From: GCA-2746605 sp963710615
GTDB lineage: Bacteria > Bacteroidota > Ignavibacteria > Ignavibacteriales > Melioribacteraceae
Direction of reading: 5' to 3'
Length of the DNA stretch: 64,000 bases
NCBI GenBank assembly: GCA_963710615.1
Contig: CAVQBF010000031.1
Location: 124,001-188,000 of the forward strand
The first letter of the stretch is position 1. Every line of letters starts with the position of its first letter. Below the pieces are notes generated by a model that was not told the origin of the DNA, did no database searches, and saw only the letters and a list, made by a program, of their open reading frames with translations. The position numbers and the translations under genes are program-made. Positions 28,054-36,534 of this stretch are shown piece after piece.

Positions 28054-29097
28054 ATGAGAAAAATTTTTATCAATGTGTTGTTCTCATTTTTCGTTTTTAC
28101 AACCCTATCTTGTACGGAATTCAATAAACAATCAATTGATGATAAAAGTAATTTTTACGTAGCCAGTTGGAATGTTGAAAATTTATTTGATACTATTGAT
28201 GACCCGGATAAAAATGACGATTGGTTTTTACCTGACAGCGAGATTGAGTGGACAGAAAGGAAACTTACTAAAAAATTAGCAAACCTTGCCAAAGTTATTG
28301 ACTATATGAACAATGGGGAAGGACCTGATATTTTAGGAGTCCAGGAGGTTGAAAACGAAGCATTACTCAGAGACATTGTTGATAATTATTTAAAAAGAAG
28401 TAATTATGAAATTGCTTACTCTGAATCACCTGATGCTAGAGGAATAGACAATGGATTAATCTATAATTCTAGTAAATTTGGACTGAAATCAATTAATCCA
28501 CTAACTATCAAGTTTGATGAACCAAAATCTTCCAGAGATATACTTTATGTTCAATTGGTGGACATTCGGAGTAGAGAAATTATTAATATTTTTGTAAACC
28601 ACTGGCCAAGTAGACGGGAAGGATTAAAGGAAACTGAGAAATTTAGAATTAGAGCAGCCAAAACATTAGTTGAAAAAGTTGAACAATTGAGAAATGACGA
28701 TCCTTCTAGTAAGATCATTATACTTGGAGACTTTAATGATTTACCGAGTAACATTTCTTTAACTGAAACCCTAGGCGCAACAAGTTTTGTCTGCAATGAA
28801 GAAAATAAAGATTCTTTTTTATTTAATCTTTCTTCAAAACTCTTTATGGAAGGGAAAGGTTCTTATAAATACAGGGACCATTGGAATATGCTAGATCAAA
28901 TAATTGTTTCTACTTCCTTAGTGGATAAAAAAGGATTAGATTTTGATTGTGATTCTTTTGAAATAATTATGCCTACATTTATAGTAGAGAAAACAGGCAA
29001 ATATGCGGGAACACCACTACCAACATTTGGTGGGAGAAAGTACTTAGGTGGTTTTAGTGATCATTTCCCGGTAGGCGCTAGATTTATAATTAAATAA
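28054..29097 (+). CDS. Endonuclease/exonuclease/phosphatase family lipoprotein
   Basis: A 347-residue lipoprotein with lipobox TTLSC (Cys near 20). The body is an EEP fold: SWNVENLFD with a catalytic Asn near residue 50, GVQEVEN with the metal-binding Glu, NHWPSRR, GDFNDLPS, and the C-terminal SDHFPV with the catalytic His. It is divergent from polA. Members of the family cleave nucleic acids, nucleotides or phospholipids; its exposed location suggests extracytoplasmic nuclease or phosphatase activity. Substrate cannot be read from sequence. Confidence 0.85.
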   Translation: MRKIFINVLFSFFVFTTLSCTEFNKQSIDDKSNFYVASWNVENLFDTIDDPDKNDDWFLPDSEIEWTERKLTKKLANLAKVIDYMNNGEGPDILGVQEVENEALLRDIVDNYLKRSNYEIAYSESPDARGIDNGLIYNSSKFGLKSINPLTIKFDEPKSSRDILYVQLVDIRSREIINIFVNHWPSRREGLKETEKFRIRAAKTLVEKVEQLRNDDPSSKIIILGDFNDLPSNISLTETLGATSFVCNEENKDSFLFNLSSKLFMEGKGSYKYRDHWNMLDQIIVSTSLVDKKGLDFDCDSFEIIMPTFIVEKTGKYAGTPLPTFGGRKYLGGFSDHFPVGARFIIK

Positions 29098-29255
29098 ATA
29101 ATAAAATTTAATTACTATTAAAAAAAAAACTTTTTTGCTAAGTTTGAGTAATTAAAAAAAGCGGCAAATTTACTTATTGACTTTTTTTTAGATAATACTT
29201 AATGTTAGTCAACATATTTTTGATATTTAACTTTAATTCAAATAAAAACTATATC

Positions 29256-29260
29256 GGAGG
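29256..29260 (+). promoter_or_regulatory. Strong ribosome binding site for exbB
   Basis: GGAGG nine bases before the ATG at 29270, one of the clearest Shine-Dalgarno sequences in the window. It supports that start choice. Confidence 0.7.
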
Positions 29261-29269
29261 AACCTTCGT

Positions 29270-29959
29270 ATGCAAATTACAGAAGTTTTAGGATCACTTT
29301 CGTACATCTTAGCTCAGGTTGATTCAGGCGGTCCATTGTCTTATCTACAAGAAAAATTCTTTCAAGGCGGTCCTTTCATGTATCCTATATTAGGCGTGCT
29401 TATTTTAGGACTTGCATTTTCATTTGCAAAAATCTGGTCTTTATCCCGTTCATCAATGAACACAAAAAAATTCATTGTTGAGGTAAAAGAAAAATTAACT
29501 AACGGTGGCGTTAGTGAAGCAATGAAGCTTTGTGAAAATACCAGAGGTTCAATTGCTTCTGTATTTCATGCTGGGCTATTAAGGGCAGACGAAGGTGTTG
29601 ATGCTGCTGAGAAAGCAATTATGGCATATGGTGCTATTGAAATGAGTTTCTTGGAAAAAGGACTTATCTGGATTTCATTATTTATTTCCGTTGCGCCTAT
29701 GCTTGGTTTTACCGGAACAGTAATGGGTATGATTGGTGCTTTTGACGATATTGCTGCTGCTAACCAAATGTCTCCTGCAATTGTTGCTAGTGGTATTTCT
29801 GAGGCATTATTAACAACATTATTTGGACTCATCGTTGCTATTATTCTTCAATTCTTTTATAACTATTTTGTTTCTAAAGTAGACCACATTGTTGGTGATA
29901 TGGAAGAAAGTTCTATTGAACTAATTGATTCACTTTATGAAATACACAAAAAAAAATAA
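29270..29959 (+). CDS. exbB: MotA/TolQ/ExbB proton channel protein
   Basis: Inner-membrane proton channel (229 residues, three membrane helices at about 35-57, 130-152 and 170-192). It includes SVAPMLGFTGTVMGMIGAF and SGISEALLTTLFGL, which line the channel in the ExbB/TolQ family. With two ExbD proteins encoded directly after it (19 and 15 base gaps), it forms a proton-driven energiser. It most likely powers TonB-dependent uptake or a Tol-like task. No TonB gene is in the window. A good ribosome binding site precedes it. Confidence 0.92.
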   Translation: MQITEVLGSLSYILAQVDSGGPLSYLQEKFFQGGPFMYPILGVLILGLAFSFAKIWSLSRSSMNTKKFIVEVKEKLTNGGVSEAMKLCENTRGSIASVFHAGLLRADEGVDAAEKAIMAYGAIEMSFLEKGLIWISLFISVAPMLGFTGTVMGMIGAFDDIAAANQMSPAIVASGISEALLTTLFGLIVAIILQFFYNYFVSKVDHIVGDMEESSIELIDSLYEIHKKK

Positions 29960-29978
29960 ACTAAATTGAGAATAATAA

Positions 29979-30515
29979 ATGGTTAATATAAAAAGAAAAA
30001 AGCGACCTGGAGGTGAATTCTCAGCTGGATCTATGGCTGATATCACTTTCTTATTACTTTTATTCTTTCTTGTAACCACCAATATTGACGTTGATACTGG
30101 AATTGGTCTAACTTTACCTGAATATGTTCCACCAGAAGAACAAGAAACTGTTCCACTTTCTAAAGAAAGATTAGCTGCACTTTTAATTAATGAAAATGGT
30201 GATGTTCTTCTTAATGGTGAAATAATTGCAATTCCCCAGATTACCGCCAATCTTAAAGAAAGAATAGAAAGTAAAATTAATTTACCAAAAAATAAAAAGT
30301 TAGTTGTTTCTATTAAGACTGACCGAAACACAAATTATAATCTCTATATTCAAGCACTTGATCAAGTTAAAGAAGCCTTCTTTGAAGTTAGAGAAGCTTA
30401 CTCAATGTCTGTATGGGGCAAGAAGATTATGGACTTAAATGAAGATAATTTGGAAGAGCTTAGAGATAAAATCCCTATTATTATTTCAATTGCAGAACCT
30501 GAAGCAGTAAAATAG
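29979..30515 (+). CDS. exbD: ExbD/TolR family biopolymer transport protein (first copy)
   Basis: ExbD-family stator protein of 178 residues with one N-terminal membrane helix. The essential Asp lies in GSMADITFLLLLFF near residue 21. The periplasmic part has an acidic and basic linker, then a TolR-like fold (KLVVSIKTDRNTNYNLYIQ). It pairs with ExbB upstream and a second ExbD downstream. Confidence 0.9.
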   Translation: MVNIKRKKRPGGEFSAGSMADITFLLLLFFLVTTNIDVDTGIGLTLPEYVPPEEQETVPLSKERLAALLINENGDVLLNGEIIAIPQITANLKERIESKINLPKNKKLVVSIKTDRNTNYNLYIQALDQVKEAFFEVREAYSMSVWGKKIMDLNEDNLEELRDKIPIIISIAEPEAVK

Positions 30516-30530
30516 GAATTAGGAAAAATT

Positions 30531-30944
30531 ATGAAATTTGAAAAAAAACGATCGGAAACTAAACAAGAGATTCCAACTTCATCGATGCCCGATATTATTT
30601 TCATGCTTCTTTTATTCTTCATGGTTGCTACTACTTTGAGAGAACAGGAAATCTTTGTAAAGTTTACTCTTCCCGAAGCTAAAGCAGTGGAGAAAATAGA
30701 GAACAAAAGACTTATCTCTTATATCTGGGTTGGTGATAATGAAAGAATTCAGATAGATGATAACATTGTTAAGTTGGAAGAAATACAAAAAATAATGTAT
30801 GATAAAAGAGTAACGTTACCTAGTGTTATCGTTTCTCTTAGAATTGATAAAAATTCTAGAATGGGATTAGTAACTGATATTCAGCAGTCACTTAGAAAAG
30901 CTGATGCACGTAGAATAAACTATTCTGCTGTGGCCAAGTTTTAG
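30531..30944 (+). CDS. exbD: ExbD/TolR family biopolymer transport protein (second copy)
   Basis: Shorter ExbD paralogue of 137 residues, with the essential membrane Asp in SSMPDIIFMLLLFF near residue 17 and a small periplasmic TolR-like fold. It closes the exbB-exbD-exbD operon and is followed by a strong terminator hairpin. Tandem ExbD genes are usual in Bacteroidota and relatives, so a mixed stator is likely. Confidence 0.9.
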   Translation: MKFEKKRSETKQEIPTSSMPDIIFMLLLFFMVATTLREQEIFVKFTLPEAKAVEKIENKRLISYIWVGDNERIQIDDNIVKLEEIQKIMYDKRVTLPSVIVSLRIDKNSRMGLVTDIQQSLRKADARRINYSAVAKF

Positions 30945-30965
30945 TTATTATTAAATTCTTAATTG

Positions 30966-30999
30966 AGCAGGTTATAGTTTTATAACCTGCTTTTTTTTT
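30966..30999 (+). terminator. Intrinsic terminator after exbB-exbD-exbD
   Basis: AGCAGGTTATA (30966-30976) pairs perfectly with TATAACCTGCT (30981-30991) across a four-base loop, and a run of nine T follows. It cleanly separates the exb operon from yqeY. Confidence 0.93.
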
Positions 31000-31022
31000 A
31001 AATATTTTAGTTTGAGTCCATA

Positions 31023-31469
31023 ATGAATCTTAAAGATAAAATTAATGCCGATCTAAAAGAGGCAATGAAAAGCAAAGATAAAGTTAAATTGAATACAGTC
31101 CGTTCAATACGAGCACTTATTCTCGACTTTGAAAAAAGCGGTGCTAATAAAGAGCTGACCGCTGAAGATGAAGTTAAAATGCTCAGTAGTGCTGCAAAAA
31201 AAAGAAGGGAAGCAGCTGAACAATTTGAAAATGCAGGCCGTAGCGAACTTGCTGAGAATGAAAGAAATGAATTAAAAGTAATTGAAAGTTACCTTCCAAA
31301 ACAACTTAGTGAAGATGAGATTTTAGTTAAAGTAAAAAACTTTGCTGCTGAAGTTGGCGCTGAAACAAAAGCTGATTTTGGGAAGCTCATGCCTATTGCA
31401 ATGAAAAGTTTAAAAGGTCAAGCTGATGGTAATATTATAAGAAAAATTGTTGAGCAAGTCCTCTCTTAA
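31023..31469 (+). CDS. yqeY: GatB/YqeY domain protein
   Basis: A 148-residue YqeY-type protein, homologous to the tRNA-binding tail domain of GatB. It opens with the typical LKDKINADLKEAMKSKDKVKLNTVR, has KRREAAEQFENAGR near 58-72 and ends with the LKGQADGNIIRKIV segment. Such proteins are thought to help tRNA amidation or other tRNA steps, but the role of the free-standing form is not settled. It leads a short operon with cvpA (2-base gap) and mutS2. Confidence 0.92.
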   Translation: MNLKDKINADLKEAMKSKDKVKLNTVRSIRALILDFEKSGANKELTAEDEVKMLSSAAKKRREAAEQFENAGRSELAENERNELKVIESYLPKQLSEDEILVKVKNFAAEVGAETKADFGKLMPIAMKSLKGQADGNIIRKIVEQVLS

Positions 31470-31470
31470 A

Positions 31471-32046
31471 ATGAATTACATTGATTATATACTTATTGCA
31501 ATTATTTTAATTGGATTTATTTTAGGATATAAGGATGGGCTTGTTCGTAAAGTTATAGGATTACTTGGGTTGGTCGTTGCAATATTTTTGGCAATTACTT
31601 ATTCCGGTAATTTGGGTGATTATTTATCTCCAATGTTTAACAACGAAAATTATCTTGCAAAAATAGTTTCCGGATTTGTTATATTTTTTTCAACTTTGCT
31701 CTTATTTGCCATCATTAAAAGATTGATCCATCCAACAGATAAAGTAAATAAATTTCTGAATCAACTTCTGGGTGGTATTGCAGGAACCTTACAAATTGTT
31801 TTTATTACAAGCGTTTTTCTTCTTATTCTTAATACAATCAGTATTCCTAATAAAGATGATATCAATAATTCTGTTCTTTATTCATCAATTTATAGCGTTG
31901 TTCCTACTACAATCGACTTAATAGTTGGTTCAGATTTTAAAACGGAAGGATTTCTTAAAGATTATCTTGAAAGCAGAGATAATAAAGAAGTTCCTGAAGA
32001 ATTTTCGAATCCCATTGATTTAGATACATTGTTGAATAATGATTAG
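31471..32046 (+). CDS. CvpA family membrane protein
   Basis: CvpA/colicin V production family inner-membrane protein (191 residues) with four hydrophobic segments at about 2-22, 27-45, 63-83 and 100-122. The ATG at 31471 was chosen, since it follows the yqeY stop at once; a start at 31447 would overlap yqeY and give an unlikely N-terminus. It overlaps mutS2 by eight bases. The cvpA-mutS2 order is common in many bacteria. Its function is linked to envelope stress and stability, not to colicin as such. Confidence 0.88.
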   Translation: MNYIDYILIAIILIGFILGYKDGLVRKVIGLLGLVVAIFLAITYSGNLGDYLSPMFNNENYLAKIVSGFVIFFSTLLLFAIIKRLIHPTDKVNKFLNQLLGGIAGTLQIVFITSVFLLILNTISIPNKDDINNSVLYSSIYSVVPTTIDLIVGSDFKTEGFLKDYLESRDNKEVPEEFSNPIDLDTLLNND

Positions 32047-34384
32047 TAAAATAACATTCGAAAAATTAGAGTATCAAAAAGTATTAAATTACATTTCTAA
32101 TTACACCTCAACAGATCAAGGTAAGGAAAAAATACTTACTACTTTGCCTTTTACAAATTTAATTGGTGCTGAAACTGAAGGCTGCTTTGTAACAGAAGCA
32201 AAGAATATTCTAATCAATTATGAGTATCCGCCAATTAATTATTTGCCAAATCTGCAAAATGACTTGTCAAGAAGCACGATTGAAGGAACAGTTCTTGGTC
32301 AAGACTCAATAAAACGAATTTTAGATTTAGCTGTAATTTCAAGACGGTTGTTTTCTTACTTAAAATCTAATGCACTTAACACAAATCTTAATAAAGAATT
32401 TTCAGCTAGCTTTTTTATTGATAAAAATTTTGAATCTCATATATCAAAAATTTTTAATCAGCAAGGTGAAATAAATGATAATGCAAGCAAAAAATTATCT
32501 GATATAAGAAAAGAAATCATTAGAAAAAGTGCTGGATTAAAATCAATAATTGAAAAACTTCTTAAAGGATTTAGCAATTCATATCTTGTACAAGAAGAAT
32601 ATGTAACCCAGAGGGATGGAAGATTGGTACTTCCAATAAAAGCTGAACACAAAAGACACGTTAAAGGCTTTATTCATTCAGAATCCAATACAGGTCAAAC
32701 TGTATATATTGAGCCCGAGGAGACACTGGAGCTTAATAATGAAATTTTATCTTTAGGTTTTGCAGAAAAAAGAGAAATTGAAAAAATACTAAAAGAAATA
32801 ACTACTCTAATTGGTAATAATGCTCATTCGTTAAAGCTTGCCCTAAACGCAATTGTTCATATTGATTCTATTTTTGCGAAAGCTAAATATTCTCTCGAAA
32901 TTATGGGAAGTTTTCCAATTTTCAATAAAACTAAGAAAATAAAACTAATAAATGCACGACATCCAATTCTGTTAAAAAAAATGGGATTTGAGAAAACAGT
33001 TCCGTTAAGTTTTAATTATGTAAATAATGATGTGACATTGATTACCGGTCCTAATGCTGGCGGAAAAACTGTTGTAATTAAGACTATCGGATTAGTCTCA
33101 CTTCTTGCTCAGTCGGGTATTCATATTCCCACTGATCCAGATTCTGAGATGTTTTTCTTTAATAAAATAATGTTGGATATTGGTGATGAACAATCTCTTG
33201 AAGATGATCTTTCAACTTTTAGTTCTCATCTATCAAATATTAAAAATATTTTAGATGAAGCAGATGAATATTCATTAATCTTAATTGATGAAATTGGGAC
33301 TGGAACTGATCCTAGCGAAGGAACTGCGCTTGCTGCATCTTTCCTAATAAAAATGCAAGAGAAGAAATCAATTGTTATTGCTACTACGCATCATGGCAAC
33401 TTAAAAATAATTGCTTCTGAGCTTGAGAATTTTCAAAATGCTTCAATGGAATATGATTTAAGTAAGCTTCAGCCGACCTATAAGTTTAGACAAGGTATGC
33501 CTGGCTCAAGTTATGCTTTTGAAGTTGCTGAGAAAATCGGTCTTGATAAATCTATCTTAAAGTTAGCAGAGGAGTATTTAGATTCAGATAAAAATAAGAT
33601 TGAAAAATTTATTACCGATCTTGAAAATAAATCTATGGCACTTACTAAAAAATTAAACCAGCTGGAAATTGAGAATACTAGACTTCAAGGATTAACAGGT
33701 TTATATGAACGTGAGAATCAAAAACTAAAAGATCAAAAAGAAAAAATCATTAAAGAAACCAGAGAAAAGGCTGATCTATTTTTAGATGATATTAATAGTC
33801 AATTTGAAAATACGGTTAAAAGAATCAAAGAAAGTAATGCGGAAAAGCAAATAATCAGAGAAGAGAAAGAAAAAATATTAAAACTGAAAAGAATTGTTGA
33901 AGAAACATACAAGCAGCCGGTTCCCAATATAATTGATAGGGGTGAATTTAATAAAACAGATTATGTACAGATTAAAGACTCCTTAACTTCCGGAGAAATA
34001 ATTGAAATTGATAATGCAAAAGGGACTGCCACAATAGAAGCAGGAGCATTAAAAATAAAAGCTAAAATAAAAAATCTAATTCATATCGAAAAACCAAAAA
34101 ATAAAGTTTCTCAAAAAATATTTGTCAGTTCATCTTCACTTGAAAGTACAAAACTAGATATTAGGGGAAGAAAACCGGAAGAGATTGAATTTGAGGTAGT
34201 TAAATTTATTGATGACGCACATTTATCGGGTTTGCGTAACGTTGAAATAATTCATGGAAAGGGAACTGGTGTCTTAAGAGAATCAGTGCATCAATTGTTA
34301 AAAAATCATACTTTAGTAAAATCTTTTGAGCTGGCCGATATTGAACTTGGTGGAGCAGGAGCAACAGATGTAAAATTAAAGTAA
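32039..34384 (+). CDS. mutS2: MutS2 ATPase/endonuclease
   Basis: Full-length MutS2 of 781 residues. Walker A is GPNAGGKT near 335-345, Walker B lies in LILIDEIGTGTDPSEG near 413-428, and the switch His is in IATTHHG. After a long charged coiled coil (about 515-630), a KOW-like linker leads into a C-terminal Smr domain with LDIRG near 700 and HGKGTGVLRE near 740, the nuclease motifs. MutS2 lacks mismatch recognition. It is reported to suppress recombination and to split collided ribosomes (RqcU role); either may apply here. Confidence 0.96.
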   Translation: MISKITFEKLEYQKVLNYISNYTSTDQGKEKILTTLPFTNLIGAETEGCFVTEAKNILINYEYPPINYLPNLQNDLSRSTIEGTVLGQDSIKRILDLAVISRRLFSYLKSNALNTNLNKEFSASFFIDKNFESHISKIFNQQGEINDNASKKLSDIRKEIIRKSAGLKSIIEKLLKGFSNSYLVQEEYVTQRDGRLVLPIKAEHKRHVKGFIHSESNTGQTVYIEPEETLELNNEILSLGFAEKREIEKILKEITTLIGNNAHSLKLALNAIVHIDSIFAKAKYSLEIMGSFPIFNKTKKIKLINARHPILLKKMGFEKTVPLSFNYVNNDVTLITGPNAGGKTVVIKTIGLVSLLAQSGIHIPTDPDSEMFFFNKIMLDIGDEQSLEDDLSTFSSHLSNIKNILDEADEYSLILIDEIGTGTDPSEGTALAASFLIKMQEKKSIVIATTHHGNLKIIASELENFQNASMEYDLSKLQPTYKFRQGMPGSSYAFEVAEKIGLDKSILKLAEEYLDSDKNKIEKFITDLENKSMALTKKLNQLEIENTRLQGLTGLYERENQKLKDQKEKIIKETREKADLFLDDINSQFENTVKRIKESNAEKQIIREEKEKILKLKRIVEETYKQPVPNIIDRGEFNKTDYVQIKDSLTSGEIIEIDNAKGTATIEAGALKIKAKIKNLIHIEKPKNKVSQKIFVSSSSLESTKLDIRGRKPEEIEFEVVKFIDDAHLSGLRNVEIIHGKGTGVLRESVHQLLKNHTLVKSFELADIELGGAGATDVKLK

Positions 34385-34450
34385 TAAATTTAATTTTTAT
34401 CATTCCTAATATTTTAATATCTTATCCAATAACACATTATAGAATGATCA

Positions 34451-35947
34451 ATGTTTAAAAGAATACTTATTGCAAACAGAGGCGAAATTGCCGTTCGTAT
34501 AGTAAAAGCATGCCGGGAATTAAACATAACTTCAATAGTCATGTATTCCGATGCGGATAGAAATTCACTTCATGTAAGAGTATCTGATGAAGCTTATTAT
34601 ATTGGAAACTCACCTGCTTCAGATTCGTATTTAAACTCAGAGAAAATTATTGCACTTGCCAAAAAAGTTGATGCAGATGCTATTCATCCAGGGTATGGTT
34701 TTTTTTCAGAAAATGCTGAATTCATTAAAAAAGTTACTGATGCAGGAATTAAATTTATTGGTCCAACAACTGAATCAGTCAAACTTATGGGTGATAAAAC
34801 TTCCGCAAGAACTCTGATGAAAGAAAATAATGTTCCAATTGTTCCGGGCACAACAAAACCAGTTCTCAACTACGAAGATGCTGTTGAGATTACTAAAGAA
34901 ATTGGATTTCCAATAATGATTAAAGCATCTGCTGGCGGTGGCGGAAAAGGTATGCGAAAGATTTCTAAAATGGATGATCTAAAATCTGGAATCGAAAGAG
35001 CACAAAATGAATCTCAAAAAGCATTTGGTAACTCAGATATATATATTGAAAAATTCATTGAAAATCCAAAACATATAGAAGTTCAAGTACTGGCCGATGA
35101 ATTCGGTAATTACATTCATCTTTTTGAAAGAGAATGTTCAGTTCAGCGCAGGCACCAAAAAGTAGTAGAAGAAGCACCCTCAAGCTCAATAAATAATGAG
35201 CTTCGTTCAAAAGTAACCCAACAAGCAATAAAAGCAGCAAAAGCTTGTAATTACTTTAATGCAGGAACAATTGAATTTCTTTATGATCAAAAAGATAATT
35301 TTTATTTTCTAGAAATGAATACACGATTGCAAGTTGAGCACCCTGTAAGCGAAATGATAACTGGCATCGATTTAGTTAAAGAACAAATAAAAATTGCTGC
35401 CGGTAGAAAGTTAACTATCAAACAGAGTGATGTAAAAATAAATGGACATGCAATTGAATGCCGAATTTATGCGGAGGATGTTGATAATAATTTTGCTCCT
35501 TCAATTGGGAATGTGGTACACCACAGATTACCTTCAGGCCCGGGAGTCCGTGTTGATAGAGGGATAGATGTTTTATCAGAAGTATCAATTTATTATGACC
35601 CTATGTTGTCTAAACTAATTACTTGGGGTAGAAACAGAGAAGAAGCAATAATACGTATGAAAAGAGCTTTAGGAGAGTATCAGATTGCCGGCGTTAAAAC
35701 AAATATAAACAGTTTCTTCTGGATACTTGATCACCCAAAATTTCTTGATTCTTCATTTAGTATTTTATTTCTAGAAGAAGAATTTATGCCACTAGTACCT
35801 AATAAGTGGCGAGAAAATGTAAATGCTCAATATAAAAATGTTGCGGCAATTTTGGGGGCATATATAAAAGCCAAAGAGCGGACATTAAAATCAGATAAAA
35901 TTTGTGTGTCTAATCAAAATCATTGGGAAAACTTAAAATATGAGTGA
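34451..35947 (+). CDS. Biotin carboxylase subunit of an acyl-CoA carboxylase
   Basis: Biotin carboxylase (498 residues) that uses ATP and bicarbonate to carboxylate the biotin on the carrier. It begins with the typical FKRILIANRGEIAVRI, has the ATP-grasp glycine loop SAGGGGKGMR near 160, and the catalytic stretch EMNTRLQVEHPVSE near 288. An extra C-terminal tail of about 50 residues beyond the core is present. The next gene (overlap eight bases) is the biotin carrier. A carboxyltransferase gene at 6.1-7.7 kb completes the enzyme. This could be an acetyl-CoA carboxylase part (accC) instead, but the matching carrier and the distant partner favour another acyl-CoA. Confidence 0.93.
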   Translation: MFKRILIANRGEIAVRIVKACRELNITSIVMYSDADRNSLHVRVSDEAYYIGNSPASDSYLNSEKIIALAKKVDADAIHPGYGFFSENAEFIKKVTDAGIKFIGPTTESVKLMGDKTSARTLMKENNVPIVPGTTKPVLNYEDAVEITKEIGFPIMIKASAGGGGKGMRKISKMDDLKSGIERAQNESQKAFGNSDIYIEKFIENPKHIEVQVLADEFGNYIHLFERECSVQRRHQKVVEEAPSSSINNELRSKVTQQAIKAAKACNYFNAGTIEFLYDQKDNFYFLEMNTRLQVEHPVSEMITGIDLVKEQIKIAAGRKLTIKQSDVKINGHAIECRIYAEDVDNNFAPSIGNVVHHRLPSGPGVRVDRGIDVLSEVSIYYDPMLSKLITWGRNREEAIIRMKRALGEYQIAGVKTNINSFFWILDHPKFLDSSFSILFLEEEFMPLVPNKWRENVNAQYKNVAAILGAYIKAKERTLKSDKICVSNQNHWENLKYE

Positions 35948-36452
35948 TTTTATTGTAACAATTGATGAAGAAAAATTTTCAGTAAACACAAATAATTTCC
36001 ATAATATAAGGCTAAATGGAAGTGAATTTGATTCGCAAATAACTCAGCTTTCTGAGCATACGTATAAAGTAAATCTTAACAATAAAATATTCCACGTTAC
36101 TACAAATAAATTAAGTAATAATGAACTATCATTTTTAATTAGCGGACATTATTTTGAGGCTTTTGTTAGAACTAAACTAGAAGATGAAGCCTCAAAAATT
36201 TTAAGTAATAAAGCACATGCTCAAGGAGAATATAATATTAAATCCCCAATGCCTGGTTTAGTTTTAAAGCTTTATAAAACTATCGGTGATGAGGTAAATG
36301 AAGGAGAACCTCTTTTATTACTTGAAGCAATGAAAATGGAAAATATCATTAAATCCCCAGCAACTGGTATTATCAAAGAGATTCCAGTAAAAGAAGGTAA
36401 ATCAGTTGAGAAAAATCAATCGTTAATTTTTATTCAATCTATTCAAAAGTAG
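35940..36452 (+). CDS. Biotin carboxyl carrier protein
   Basis: A 170-residue carrier with a C-terminal biotinyl domain (about 98-168). The biotin site is Lys132 in EAMKMENI. The N-terminal 90 residues form an OB-like adaptor unlike the Pro/Ala-rich linker of AccB, which is why it is grouped with propionyl- or methylcrotonyl-type carboxylases. It overlaps the biotin carboxylase gene by eight bases, so the two are co-translated. Confidence 0.9.
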   Translation: MSDFIVTIDEEKFSVNTNNFHNIRLNGSEFDSQITQLSEHTYKVNLNNKIFHVTTNKLSNNELSFLISGHYFEAFVRTKLEDEASKILSNKAHAQGEYNIKSPMPGLVLKLYKTIGDEVNEGEPLLLLEAMKMENIIKSPATGIIKEIPVKEGKSVEKNQSLIFIQSIQK

Positions 36453-36525
36453 TTTTAGTAAGTCTTAAAAAAATAATATCAATCATTTAATTTATTACAT
36501 AAAGTATTTTTTTAAAATAATAAAT

Positions 36526-36530
36526 GGAGG
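36526..36530 (+). promoter_or_regulatory. Ribosome binding site supporting the GTG start of the FadL-type gene
   Basis: GGAGG lies four bases before the GTG at 36535. The upstream ATG at 36524 runs into a stop after four codons, so GTG is the working start. Confidence 0.65.
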
Positions 36531-36534
36531 TCAA

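Noticed and set aside
29177..29198. TTGACT and GATAAT boxes as an exbB promoter
   Set aside because: Only eight bases separate the boxes, and no -10-like sequence with normal spacing is convincing.
29566..30706. Three minus-strand open frames across exbB-exbD-exbD
   Set aside because: They are antisense to conserved genes and show no domain; a by-product of base composition.
31447..31470. Upstream start for the CvpA gene
   Set aside because: It would overlap yqeY by 23 bases and add an unlikely N-terminus; the ATG at 31471 begins the conserved membrane helix.
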